DNA of 64,000 nucleotides from Thermodesulfovibrionia bacterium (lineage in GTDB: Bacteria > Nitrospirota > Thermodesulfovibrionia > UBA6902): contig CALZGI010000026.1 of assembly GCA_945786855.1 (NCBI GenBank), forward strand, positions 1-64,000. Reading direction: 5' to 3'. A model generated the notes under the pieces. That model ran no database searches. It was not told the DNA's origin and was given only the letters and a program-made list of their open reading frames with translations. This document shows, in pieces, positions 7,451 through 14,380 of this stretch. How positions within the stretch are numbered: the first letter of the stretch is position 1; every line of letters starts with the position of its first letter. The position numbers and the translations under genes are program-made.

Positions 7451-8749
7451 TCAGATTATTTCTCCTGCAACAATAAAAATAGGATTGAGTGCGCTCATAT
7501 GTCTTTTCCCACCGACCATCTTTGACCGGGAAACAGAAACTTCAGCAACATCAACGTGATATCCGTTCTTCTCGAAACACTGTATGGCTTCATTCAGAGT
7601 TTCAATTGTCGTCGCATTTGCTACAATAATGCCTGTGTTCATTGCACCTGCTGCGCATTGAACAATATCGCTCATCCCGCCTCCGCTTCCACCGACAAAA
7701 ACCCGCTGCGGGGCTGGCAAATCCCTGAGGGCGTCCGGGGCATTCCCCTGAACAGTATTCACATTCGACACACCGAAATTGTTTATGTTTTCATCGATAA
7801 TATGAATCTGCTCCAGTCTCTTTTCAACGGCAAATACATTCAGGTCAGGAAAGAGGCGTGCGGCCTCTAAAGAAACCGACCCGGATCCCGCACCCACATC
7901 CCAGAAGACTCCTGTCCGGGGCAGCCTCAATTTATGAATTGTCACTGCCCGCACCTCGTCCTTGGTGATGAGGCCCTTTGCATGTTCTATTTCCGATTCT
8001 CTGAGTCCAAAGGAAAAAATGTACGGGCGAGGTGACCTCGCCCCTGCATCCGTGCTTCCGATCTTCCGATCTTCCGATCTTTTAACAATAACTACATTAG
8101 GATGTTCGAATGGTCCTTTTACAATTTCACCAGGCGTACCCTCGACAATTCTTTCCTCAGGATATCCCAGTTTCTCACATACATACATCTTTAATGCTGA
8201 CCTCTGACCCCTGACCTCTGACCTCTTCAACAGCGTTTCCGCTATTTTTTCAGGACTGTTTACCCTGTCGGTGAGAATGGCAACCGTACCGTGCTTTGCC
8301 AGCAGTTCCGGCAGTTCAGCAATGTCATGTTCAAGCCGCCTTCTCTTTTCCGGGTCAGGCCCGCCGTGAAGACTTAACAACAGGGCATTATTCGATGTCT
8401 CTTTTACTCTGGAAAAGGCAACCTGAATGCTGGAGAGATCGGGATACACTTCAACGGCATCCTGCCCGAGTTTTTCGACGATCAACCGTCCTATTCCAAA
8501 AAACATGGGATCACCTGCAGCAAGGAGGGATATCTTCTTCTCCCGGTAATTCTCAATTATATAGTCAACGGTCTCATAGACGCTGTCATGTATTATGATT
8601 CTCTCCTGAACAGTCTCATATTCCCTGTAACTTTTGAATACTTTGAGAAGGCGGTCGTTGGTAAGGACAGCGTCCGAAGTACGTACAACATCTGCAGCCT
8701 TCTGTCCAAGGGGCCTGAAGCCTATTCCTACAACGTATGTTTTATTCAC
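7451..8749 (-). CDS. cbiET: fused precorrin-6B C5,15-methyltransferase/decarboxylase (CbiE-CbiT, CobL-like)
   Basis: This two-domain enzyme methylates C5 and C15 and decarboxylates the C12 acetate. Residues 1-215 or so are CbiE (YVVGIGFRPLGQKAADVV, LLAAGDPMFFGIGRLIVEKL, VEVYPDLSSIQVAFSRV). Residues 245-432 or so are CbiT, a class I SAM methyltransferase (GLITKDEVRAVTIHKLRLP, FWDVGAGSGSVSLEAA, VFVGGSGGG). The linker between the domains carries an octamer array (8055-8082) and a palindromic repeat (8025-8043), and a heptamer array (8198-8225) lies in late CbiE. All are in frame. The gene starts inside the cbiD 3' end (8-nt overlap). Confidence 0.93.
   Translation of the reverse strand: MNKTYVVGIGFRPLGQKAADVVRTSDAVLTNDRLLKVFKSYREYETVQERIIIHDSVYETVDYIIENYREKKISLLAAGDPMFFGIGRLIVEKLGQDAVEVYPDLSSIQVAFSRVKETSNNALLLSLHGGPDPEKRRRLEHDIAELPELLAKHGTVAILTDRVNSPEKIAETLLKRSEVRGQRSALKMYVCEKLGYPEERIVEGTPGEIVKGPFEHPNVVIVKRSEDRKIGSTDAGARSPRPYIFSFGLRESEIEHAKGLITKDEVRAVTIHKLRLPRTGVFWDVGAGSGSVSLEAARLFPDLNVFAVEKRLEQIHIIDENINNFGVSNVNTVQGNAPDALRDLPAPQRVFVGGSGGGMSDIVQCAAGAMNTGIIVANATTIETLNEAIQCFEKNGYHVDVAEVSVSRSKMVGGKRHMSALNPIFIVAGEII
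8025..8043. repeat. palindromic repeat translated inside cbiET
   Basis: GGGCGAGGT and ACCTCGCCC arms flank a single central base, followed by CCT. It is read in the minus-strand gene as GARSPRPY in the CbiE-CbiT linker. It is the same family as the element at 9562-9584. Confidence 0.8.
8055..8082. repeat. 8-nt-period array (CTTCCGAT) inside cbiET
   Basis: Three perfect CTTCCGAT copies plus CTTTT are read as RSEDRKIGS in the linker between CbiE and CbiT, 10 bp from the palindromic repeat. Confidence 0.85.
8198..8225. repeat. 7-nt-period array (TGACCTC) inside cbiET
   Basis: Four units, TGACCTC, TGACCCC, TGACCTC, TGACCTC, are translated as RSEVRGQRSA within the CbiE domain. Confidence 0.85.
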
Positions 8750-9896
8750 TTTTTGTTACTATCTCCCCATTATAGGACACAAGACAGGCTACTATCGAAG
8801 GGCCCTTTGCTGTTTGTTCAGCGTATTTTTTTGCCGAAAAACAAACCTTCTCAAGAAGCTTGTGAATGTCATCTCCAGCATTTTGATCAGACAGTATATA
8901 ATCGTAAATCTCCCGGGCCGTATTGAATTCCTGTTTTTCAGGTACGTTAAAGCCAAGAGAATTTAAAAACTTCACGGCCTTCCTTACATCAATCGCCCCG
9001 AACCGCACATGTGTCTGAGGGATAGCCATAGCAATTTTAACCATTTTCGCCCATTGAGCACAAAGGTATATTTTATTAAAATCGTGCCGGTCAGCTTCCC
9101 GGAGAGAGTATTCAAGGTAATCTCCCATGAGAACATAGGATTCTTCAGGCAGCCCGTATTTTTTCATGTGACTCTTTTCAGATGTCCGTCCTGCAGAAAG
9201 AACTATTTCTTTATACCCCATCGCCTTTGCAACATCCATTGATGACGAAATTGTTGATGTCCACGCCTCAGTGGAAACGGGCTTCACAATTCCCGTTGTC
9301 CCCAGTATTGAGATTCCTCCGACAATACCCAGCCTGTGATTCAATGTCTTTTTCGCCATCTCCTCACCCTTAGGGACAGAGATGGTAATTTCAATCGTAG
9401 GGGCAAGGCATGCCTTGCCCCTACAGCCCGCATCATTCATTGCTTCCCCCACAGCCTCCTCTATCATCTTTCTCGGGACCGGGTTAATCGCCGGTTCACC
9501 GACATCAACGGAAAGCCCGGGTTTGGTAATAGTGCCGACGCCTTTTCCGCCCTTTATAATGAGGGGCGAGGTGACCTCGCCCCTACCGCACGTCTTCACC
9601 AGTTTGGCTTCCGCCACGATTTCCGCTCCATTCGTCACATCAGGGTCATCCCCGGCATCTTTGATAACTGATGCCCATGCTGACCCCTCACGCCTGATCC
9701 CTGATCTCTGAATGTTAAATTCCACCCTGCCGCCGTCCGGGAAGGGAATAGCAACTTTACCATATCGGTACTTTTGCACTTTTGCACTGTTGCCCTCCTG
9801 CACTTCCTCTCCAAGCAGCTGCAAAGCTGCTGCTTTCGCCGCCGCTGCAGCACACGCTCCCGTCGTATACCCTGATCGTAATTTCTTTTTCTTCAC
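8742..9896 (-). CDS. cbiD: cobalt-precorrin-5B C1-methyltransferase CbiD
   Basis: CbiD methylates C1 in the anaerobic pathway. The family signature LRSGYTTGACAAAAAKAA stands at the N-terminus. It is followed by VGTITKPGLSVDVGEPAINPVPR, ISVPKGEEMAKKTLN, GGISILGTTGIVKPVSTEAWTSTI and LSAGRTSE. I prefer the GTG at 9896 with an AAGGGA-like site just upstream. The ATG at 9974 would overlap cbpB by 41 nt and translate an octamer array (9899-9930) as a non-conserved leader. Two palindromic repeats (9397-9424 and 9562-9584), a heptamer array (9681-9715) and an octamer array (9771-9802) lie in frame inside the gene. They lengthen it relative to its 350-370-residue relatives. Confidence 0.92.
   Translation of the reverse strand: MKKKKLRSGYTTGACAAAAAKAAALQLLGEEVQEGNSAKVQKYRYGKVAIPFPDGGRVEFNIQRSGIRREGSAWASVIKDAGDDPDVTNGAEIVAEAKLVKTCGRGEVTSPLIIKGGKGVGTITKPGLSVDVGEPAINPVPRKMIEEAVGEAMNDAGCRGKACLAPTIEITISVPKGEEMAKKTLNHRLGIVGGISILGTTGIVKPVSTEAWTSTISSSMDVAKAMGYKEIVLSAGRTSEKSHMKKYGLPEESYVLMGDYLEYSLREADRHDFNKIYLCAQWAKMVKIAMAIPQTHVRFGAIDVRKAVKFLNSLGFNVPEKQEFNTAREIYDYILSDQNAGDDIHKLLEKVCFSAKKYAEQTAKGPSIVACLVSYNGEIVTKSE
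9397..9424. repeat. 28-bp perfect palindromic repeat inside cbiD
   Basis: GTAGGGGCAAGGCA and its exact reverse complement form the element. It is read in frame in cbiD as GCRGKACLAPT, just before the conserved ITISVPKGEE strand, where relatives normally have a short link. Confidence 0.92.
9562..9584. repeat. palindromic repeat inside cbiD (second)
   Basis: Eleven-bp arms AGGGGCGAGGT/ACCTCGCCCCT flank one central base. It is read in frame as CGRGEVTSPL between AEIVAEAKLVKT and KGVGTITKPGL. Confidence 0.9.
9681..9715. repeat. 7-nt-period array (TGACCCC/TGATCCC) inside cbiD
   Basis: Five heptamers, TGACCCC, TCACGCC, TGATCCC, TGATCTC, TGAATGT, are translated as part of FNIQRSGIRREGSA. Confidence 0.7.
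9771..9802. repeat. 8-nt-period array (CTTTTGCA) inside cbiD
   Basis: Units CTTTTGCA, CTTTTGCA, CTGTTGCC, CTCCTGCA are translated as QEGNSAKVQK. The octamer is the same as in cbiL. Confidence 0.75.
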
Positions 9897-9898
9897 TC

Positions 9899-9930
9899 GG
9901 TCCCTTGGCCCCTCGACACCTTGACCCCTG
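9899..9930. repeat. 8-nt-period array at the cbpB-cbiD junction
   Basis: Units GGTCCCTT, GGCCCCTC, GACACCTT, GACCCCTG fill the gap between the cbpB stop (9934) and the proposed cbiD GTG start. Its presence argues that the longer cbiD N-terminus is not native. Confidence 0.6.
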
Positions 9931-9933
9931 TTT

Positions 9934-11295
9934 TTAGTATTGATATTCCATAACCATCTGATCAAGCGAGTCATCGCGGAGGAGATACTTCACGTTGTCC
10001 TCGGCAATCATTTTAAAAGCATGCACTATTACCTCTTTGTAGAAATCGCAGAACACGGCTTTTTTATTTATATTTCCACGGGCATACATCTCCGCGGGGC
10101 AGGGTGATCCACAGATGTGCCTGAAATCACAGGTGTCACATTCATCAATATGCTCCACCATCCGGGACCTTATTTTCTTGAAGGGCTTCGAGTCCATTGC
10201 CTTTGCGATTGACGTCTTGAAAATATTACCGCCGGAAAACTCCTTGTAACCAATAAACTCCCCGCAGGGCACCATTGCACCATCAGCTGTTACCGTAAGA
10301 AATGTCCTCCCGCCTCCGCAGGGAGAAATGTCGCACATCATTCTCCGCGCAGTCGGAGATATTATGGCAAGCAGTACATTGGCAAAGTTACCGACCACAA
10401 TCTGGCGCTTCGTTTTCTTTGTAAGGGCCATTGCCGTATCAACGGCATTTATCAGGTTCTTCGCGAAAACACTGTCATCGGGCTTCACCTTGTCCGAACG
10501 TTTCTGGGTCACACGGACAGGATTGAGGAGGACCATGGGCACTTCCTTTTTGTGGAGGAACTTTACAAGGTCAGAAAGTTTATCTACATTGTATTTGTTA
10601 ACGGTACAGATAACATTCAACCCCTCATAGCCCTTAAACCAGTCCAGCGCCTGCACGGCCTTTTTATAGTTTCCTTCACCCTTCCGTGAGACACGGGACA
10701 GATTATTTACGTCCGCTGTTGCCGCGTCAAGGGATATCCCAATGCCGACACGATATTTTTTTATGAGATCCACATCCTCTTTTTCGAGCAGAAGAGCGTT
10801 GGTCTGGATGCCAAAAAGCATTTTTCTGTGATATTTTTTGATGGCCCCGAAGAGGATATCCTTTACGAGGAGGGGTTCTGCTGCATGAAAAACGATGACT
10901 GGTTTTTTCTTTGTGCCTTTGAAATGTTCAACTATTTTACTGAGCGCCGTGTCAAGCTGTTCGGCAGTCATCTGCGTTCCGCTCTGCCGTATCTTCGAAG
11001 GGATATAGCAGTACGGACAGTTCGCATTGCACCGGTCCGTCGGATCTATGTACACGCAGTTTAAAGGTTCATTGAACCTGAAGTTGTGCATTTCCGTATC
11101 AAGATGTTTCATCTCTTTCTTATAGAGGTCTATCAGATTCCCGGGGAGCATGAAATCCCCGTTGTTCCTCGGGAGAACACTCCAGAATATATTGTCCGGA
11201 TCAAGGGCCAGCTTCCAGTTTTCGTCAATATTGGAAAATGACAACCCCCTTTCAACACTGCTTTGAGATGATCCGCATTTGTTTTTTTTGCTCAT
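9934..11295 (-). CDS. peptide-modifying radical SAM/SPASM enzyme, CbpB-like
   Basis: This is a radical SAM enzyme of 453 residues. The 4Fe-4S motif CNANCPYC gives C89, C93, C96, followed by a TIM-barrel section (IVFHAAEPLLVKDILFG, FGIQTNALLL, IGISLDAATADVNNLSR). A Cys-rich SPASM tail (MCDISPCGGGRTF, GAMVPCGEF, CDTCDFRHICGSPCPAEMY, FCDFY) binds auxiliary clusters, as in RiPP maturases. I recall a family named CbpB, paired with a short precursor CbpA near B12 genes. This enzyme and the 45-aa gene just upstream fit that description, but the name is from memory. The start at 11295 is chosen for GGAGATAAAAATT immediately before ATG. An in-frame upstream ATG at 11469 would overlap the peptide gene. 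Confidence 0.85.
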   Translation of the reverse strand: MSKKNKCGSSQSSVERGLSFSNIDENWKLALDPDNIFWSVLPRNNGDFMLPGNLIDLYKKEMKHLDTEMHNFRFNEPLNCVYIDPTDRCNANCPYCYIPSKIRQSGTQMTAEQLDTALSKIVEHFKGTKKKPVIVFHAAEPLLVKDILFGAIKKYHRKMLFGIQTNALLLEKEDVDLIKKYRVGIGISLDAATADVNNLSRVSRKGEGNYKKAVQALDWFKGYEGLNVICTVNKYNVDKLSDLVKFLHKKEVPMVLLNPVRVTQKRSDKVKPDDSVFAKNLINAVDTAMALTKKTKRQIVVGNFANVLLAIISPTARRMMCDISPCGGGRTFLTVTADGAMVPCGEFIGYKEFSGGNIFKTSIAKAMDSKPFKKIRSRMVEHIDECDTCDFRHICGSPCPAEMYARGNINKKAVFCDFYKEVIVHAFKMIAEDNVKYLLRDDSLDQMVMEYQY

Positions 11296-11347
11296 AATTT
11301 TTATCTCCTTTGTTATTAATTTATTCTCTCTGTTGATGTCGTTCCCT

Positions 11348-11381
11348 CCAAGGGGAGGAATCCTGTGATTTCTCCCCTTGG
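11348..11381. repeat. inverted repeat in the cbpA-cbpB spacer
   Basis: Perfect 10-bp arms CCAAGGGGAG and CTCCCCTTGG flank a 14-nt loop. It lies in the 170-nt spacer upstream of the radical SAM gene, together with the 11-bp hairpin at 11412-11452. It could stabilise RNA or damp read-through from the peptide gene to the enzyme gene. Confidence 0.7.
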
Positions 11382-11411
11382 ATAAAAGGACATCCTCTCT
11401 GTATAAAAGGG

Positions 11412-11452
11412 GGGCAGGCGGTTTCAACACATGCGTGCCGGACCGCCTGCCC
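11412..11452 (-). terminator. strong hairpin (possible attenuator) downstream of the peptide gene
   Basis: On the minus strand, GGGCAGGCGGT and ACCGCCTGCCC form a perfect 11-bp stem with a 19-nt loop, followed by CCCTTTTAT. It begins about 14 nt after the cbpA-like stop. The short T-run suggests partial termination, which would make the precursor more abundant than its maturase. It could also be another interspersed repeat. Confidence 0.55.
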
Positions 11453-11465
11453 TGTACTTCATCGA

Positions 11466-11603
11466 TCAAAGAGGCATCTTCTTCTTAGGCACATCACCGT
11501 ACATGACGAAATGGGTCAGCCCGTTGGCTGTTGTTGCACATTTCATGTGATACGAGATAGCTGCAGCCTTAGACTTCTTTTCAGACTTTTTTGCCTTTTT
11601 CAA
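11466..11603 (-). CDS. 45-aa precursor peptide, CbpA-like, TTG start
   Basis: A small gene with a TTG start and a very strong Shine-Dalgarno (GGGAGGTGA, 8 nt spacing) that overlaps the cbiO stop codon, so it is probably translationally coupled. The 45-residue product begins with a Lys/Ala-rich leader (KKAKKSEKKSKAAA). It continues ISYHMKCATTANG and LTHFVMYGDV and ends with PKKKMPL. One Cys (22) sits beside His19 and Met20, with His31, Met34 and Tyr35 nearby: plausible sites for radical-SAM chemistry or metal binding. The radical SAM/SPASM gene follows 170 nt downstream. It lies exactly between the cobalt transporter cbiMNQO and cbiD. A modified peptide linked to cobalt or B12 is an inference. 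I recall a similar family named CbpA. Confidence 0.8.
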   Translation of the reverse strand: MKKAKKSEKKSKAAAISYHMKCATTANGLTHFVMYGDVPKKKMPL

Positions 11604-11608
11604 TGATG

Positions 11609-12454
11609 TCACCTCCCTTTCAATGAAGTATCGAGAGATTTAAGAATCTCCCGTCGTGCCTCACCAATGGTGAGGGGAATCCGCTCAAAGTCAACTTTAT
11701 CTTCATGCTTGAGCCTGTATATCAGCTCAGCAATATGAGGAAGTCGGAGCTTAATGTCTGCCATATCTTCCGGCGCATGAAAAACTTCCTCAGGGGTACC
11801 TCCTCTTGTAATTTTTCCTCCGCTCAGGATATGAAGTTCATCAAGGAATACAGGAACGAGGTCCACGCTGTGCGTGGCCATTACTATCGTTACCCCGTTT
11901 TCCTTATTCAGCTTTTTCAACAGATTCATCATCTTGTATTCACCCATGGGATCGAGACCGGCAGTGGGTTCGTCGAGAAAAAGGATCTCGTGACCCATGG
12001 CAAGCAGTCCCGCAATGCAGGCGCGCTTTCTCTGGCCATAGCTCAGGTTATGCACCGATTTTTTTTCAAGGCCTGTCAGCTCAACCTCTTCAATGGCTGT
12101 CATAACGCGCCTGTTCACCTCATCTTTATTGAACCCCATATTCAGAGGGCCAAAAGCAACGTCTTCAAAAAGGGTGGAGGCAAAAAGCTGATCATCAGGG
12201 TTCTGAAAAACCAGTCCGATTTTTTTGTAAATCTGTTTCGGAGTTAGTTCGCGTATATCCTTTCCATCAAGATATACAGAACCCTCAAAGTCCTTGACCA
12301 GGCCGTCCATGGTCCTGAGGAGTGTTGTCTTGCCCGACCCGTTTGCGCCCAGCAGCCCGACGAAGGCGGCCTTCTTTACCTTCAGATGAATGTTCGAAAG
12401 GGCAGACGTTCCGTCGGGGTAGCTGTATGAAACATTTTCAACAAAAAGCCTCAT
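11609..12454 (-). CDS. cbiO: cobalt ECF transporter ATPase CbiO
   Basis: This is the ATP-hydrolysing subunit of the CbiMNQO cobalt importer, on the cytoplasmic face. The 281 residues have Walker A GANGSGKTT, Q-loop LVFQNPDDQLF, ABC signature LSYGQRKRACIAGLL, Walker B EILFLDEPTAGLDP and the H-loop THSVDL. The start is taken as the ATG whose A is shared with the cbiQ stop (TGATG), which places VENVSYSYPDG at the usual position. The peptide gene begins 5 nt after its stop, and its ribosome-binding site is formed by the last cbiO codons. Confidence 0.94.
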   Translation of the reverse strand: MRLFVENVSYSYPDGTSALSNIHLKVKKAAFVGLLGANGSGKTTLLRTMDGLVKDFEGSVYLDGKDIRELTPKQIYKKIGLVFQNPDDQLFASTLFEDVAFGPLNMGFNKDEVNRRVMTAIEEVELTGLEKKSVHNLSYGQRKRACIAGLLAMGHEILFLDEPTAGLDPMGEYKMMNLLKKLNKENGVTIVMATHSVDLVPVFLDELHILSGGKITRGGTPEEVFHAPEDMADIKLRLPHIAELIYRLKHEDKVDFERIPLTIGEARREILKSLDTSLKGR

Positions 12455-13215
12455 CAGATCATCCATATCATTACTCCGCATATCACACATACCGCTGCTG
12501 CAATAATCTCTCCTGTTTTAAAAGGACTTTCACCGAGGGTCGGCAGCTCACCCGTATATCCCCGCTGCACCATTGCCTCCGAAGTCTTCTGGCTCTGTTC
12601 AATTCCGCGAAGCACGAGTGTGCCCGTCAGGACGCCGAATGAGTGAAGTCCCTTCCTTATACCTGAATAACCGAGCCGGTTTTTCTGGGCACTGTAAATG
12701 GTCACACCATCATCAAGGAACATGAAAAGATAACGATACGCAAACATCATGATTTCCACAAACTGCTTTGGCACCCTGAGCCATGACAGGGCCCCGGCAA
12801 ACTCAAGAAAGGGCGTGGCAAAGCCGAGGGCAATTACAAGAGACACCCCGCCCATTACCCTGGAAACTATCCTGAACCCTTCCATAAGACCGTCACGATA
12901 ACCGACGATTTCAAGTCCCAGGATGTTCCCTGAAAACAGCACCTCGTCCCCTGAAAAAAAGAATTTCATGACCAGGACAACCAATGCTATGAACAGAGGC
13001 TGGGCAAACCGAAGGAGCAGTACTCTTAAGGGGATGTGCATATTCATGCAAAGCACTAATGCTCCTGAAGCCACGAGCAGCGGGAAAAACATTCCTTTAT
13101 AACTGAGTACCAATAACACAAGCACGATCACCACAAGGAGTTTGATCCTTGCATCTATCTTTGACAGAAAGTGATCTTTCCTGAAGTGCTCGGAAAAACA
13201 TTTATGAAAAACCAT
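12454..13215 (-). CDS. cbiQ: cobalt ECF transporter T component CbiQ
   Basis: This is the transmembrane coupling subunit of the cobalt importer. The 253 residues hold several hydrophobic segments (LLVVIVLVLLVLSYKGMFF, LFIALVVLVMKFFF and others). The CbiQ hallmarks LSKIDARIKLL near the N-terminus and the coupling helices around ALSWLRVPKQFVEIMMFAYRY and TSEAMVQRGYTG are present. It overlaps the end of the CbiN-like gene by 14 nt and shares a base with the cbiO start. Confidence 0.92.
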   Translation of the reverse strand: MVFHKCFSEHFRKDHFLSKIDARIKLLVVIVLVLLVLSYKGMFFPLLVASGALVLCMNMHIPLRVLLLRFAQPLFIALVVLVMKFFFSGDEVLFSGNILGLEIVGYRDGLMEGFRIVSRVMGGVSLVIALGFATPFLEFAGALSWLRVPKQFVEIMMFAYRYLFMFLDDGVTIYSAQKNRLGYSGIRKGLHSFGVLTGTLVLRGIEQSQKTSEAMVQRGYTGELPTLGESPFKTGEIIAAAVCVICGVMIWMI

Positions 13216-13549
13216 CAGTTTTCTCCTTTGCGGTACAGCATTCAGATATTTTCGATCCAGATTCAGTCAGAGTACGCCAGTAGTACCCTGCGGCAAAACC
13301 AGCAATAATTCCGCCAATGAGAAACATAAAAAGCAGCAGGTCTCCCTGGTCGGTATTAATGAGCGGGTCGAGCGGAGCACGTCCATGCTCTTCTGCATAC
13401 TTCTCAACTACGGACTCATCCACACCACCCCATTTATCTGAAGCAGTTACTGGCAAATCAATAGATGTAAAAAAGAAGAATGTTATTATGGAAAGCAATA
13501 AAATTAACTTGTAATTTGTAATTTGTAATTTGTAATTTATTTTCTTCAT
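13202..13549 (-). CDS. small membrane protein, CbiN-like component of the cobalt transporter
   Basis: A 115-residue protein sits between cbiM and cbiQ, where CbiN is usually found. After an N-terminal hydrophobic segment (LILLLSIITFFFFT) come an exported region (SDKWGGVDESVVEKYAEEHG, then DPLINTDQGDLL) and a second membrane helix (LFMFLIGGIIAGFAAGYYW). This topology fits CbiN or a PDGLE-type substitute. Identity with classical CbiN is not obvious by eye, so the name is left open. The start overlaps cbiM as ATGA. Directly after the start codon the coding sequence crosses four perfect GTAATTT repeats, giving the unusual N-terminus MKKINYKLQITNYKL. Confidence 0.75.
   Translation of the reverse strand: MKKINYKLQITNYKLILLLSIITFFFFTSIDLPVTASDKWGGVDESVVEKYAEEHGRAPLDPLINTDQGDLLLFMFLIGGIIAGFAAGYYWRTLTESGSKISECCTAKEKTDGFS
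13511..13538. repeat. four perfect tandem GTAATTT heptamers
   Basis: Exact 7-nt tandem repeat with partial units on both sides. It encodes residues 5-14 or so of the CbiN-like protein (NYKLQITNYKL on the minus strand). It is the least diverged of the 7-nt arrays. Confidence 0.92.
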
Positions 13550-14301
13550 ACCGCACCTCCTGCCTGTTCCTGCTTTATCACTCCAAGTTTCACAAGAAGA
13601 TCGGCCCGACGCTTATACAGCAGCGTGACCATGCCAGCCGTCATGGCACCCTCGACTACTCCAAGCGGAAGCTGGGTCGGGACAAAGGCAATCAATATTT
13701 TGCTGAATAAAGGCCAGAAGGGCTCATCCCCCCTGATTCCCGAAGCAAGCTCGACAGAAGTTGTAAAGTATATAGCCCAGTCCGAAAACAGTCCGGCAAA
13801 GAATGCAGAAACACCGAGGCCGGCATTCATCTTCCTTAAAAGCCTGAATACTCCTAGGCCGACAAAGGCCCCCATCACGCCCATCGACACAACATCTGCA
13901 CCCCATGTACTGAGCCCTCCATGGGCAAAAAAGAGTGCCTGAATCAAGAGGGCAACACCTGCAACAAGTACACTGATTGAGGGCCCTACAAGTATGGCCG
14001 GAATAGCCGTGCCTCCCGGATGGGAACAGGTCCCGGCTGTTGGTACAGGAATGGGCATAAGAGATATGACAAAGACTATTGCCGCCATAAGCCCGATGAG
14101 GGGCTTGAATGATAAATCCGCTTCAGAGAGGGCCTTCATCCTCTTAAGGCCCCATGCCACAAAGGGGAGAGCTACGGCAAACCAGAAAGCCGCCCAGTTA
14201 AAAGGAAGTATGCCTTCCGAAATGTGCATGGCGTATGCTCTGTCTGTAATCAATAATGCTGTGAGCACGGCCAACACAAATATATGCAATTTTCTCTTCA
14301 T
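13546..14301 (-). CDS. cbiM: cobalt ECF transporter S component CbiM
   Basis: This is the metal-binding integral membrane subunit of CbiMNQO. The 251 residues start with a signal-like segment, after which the processed N-terminus would begin with MHISEGILP, the CbiM metal-binding signature (Met-His at the mature N-terminus). Further hallmarks are PIPVPTAGTCSHPGGTAIPAILVGP and FFAHGGLSTWGADVVSMGVMGAFVG. Its start lies 79 nt after the cbiXC stop. The CbiN-like gene overlaps its stop. Confidence 0.94.
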   Translation of the reverse strand: MKRKLHIFVLAVLTALLITDRAYAMHISEGILPFNWAAFWFAVALPFVAWGLKRMKALSEADLSFKPLIGLMAAIVFVISLMPIPVPTAGTCSHPGGTAIPAILVGPSISVLVAGVALLIQALFFAHGGLSTWGADVVSMGVMGAFVGLGVFRLLRKMNAGLGVSAFFAGLFSDWAIYFTTSVELASGIRGDEPFWPLFSKILIAFVPTQLPLGVVEGAMTAGMVTLLYKRRADLLVKLGVIKQEQAGGAV

Positions 14302-14380
14302 ATTTAATTATCTGTTCAAACTTGTTTAAAAAATCTGAACGTAGTTCACAGCAGCGTTCGATCTTCTCCACAACATCAAA

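Noticed and set aside
9897-9974. cbiD start at ATG 9974
   Set aside because: It overlaps cbpB by 41 nt and its extra residues come from an octamer array. GTG at 9896 has a nearby AAGGGA site and fits the family N-terminus.
11296-11469. Longer N-terminus for the radical SAM gene, starting at 11469
   Set aside because: It would overlap the stop of the 45-aa peptide gene and translate both spacer hairpins. A strong ribosome-binding site stands before the ATG at 11295.
13511-13538. CRISPR-like array
   Set aside because: Units are 7 nt with no unique spacers; it is a simple tandem repeat.
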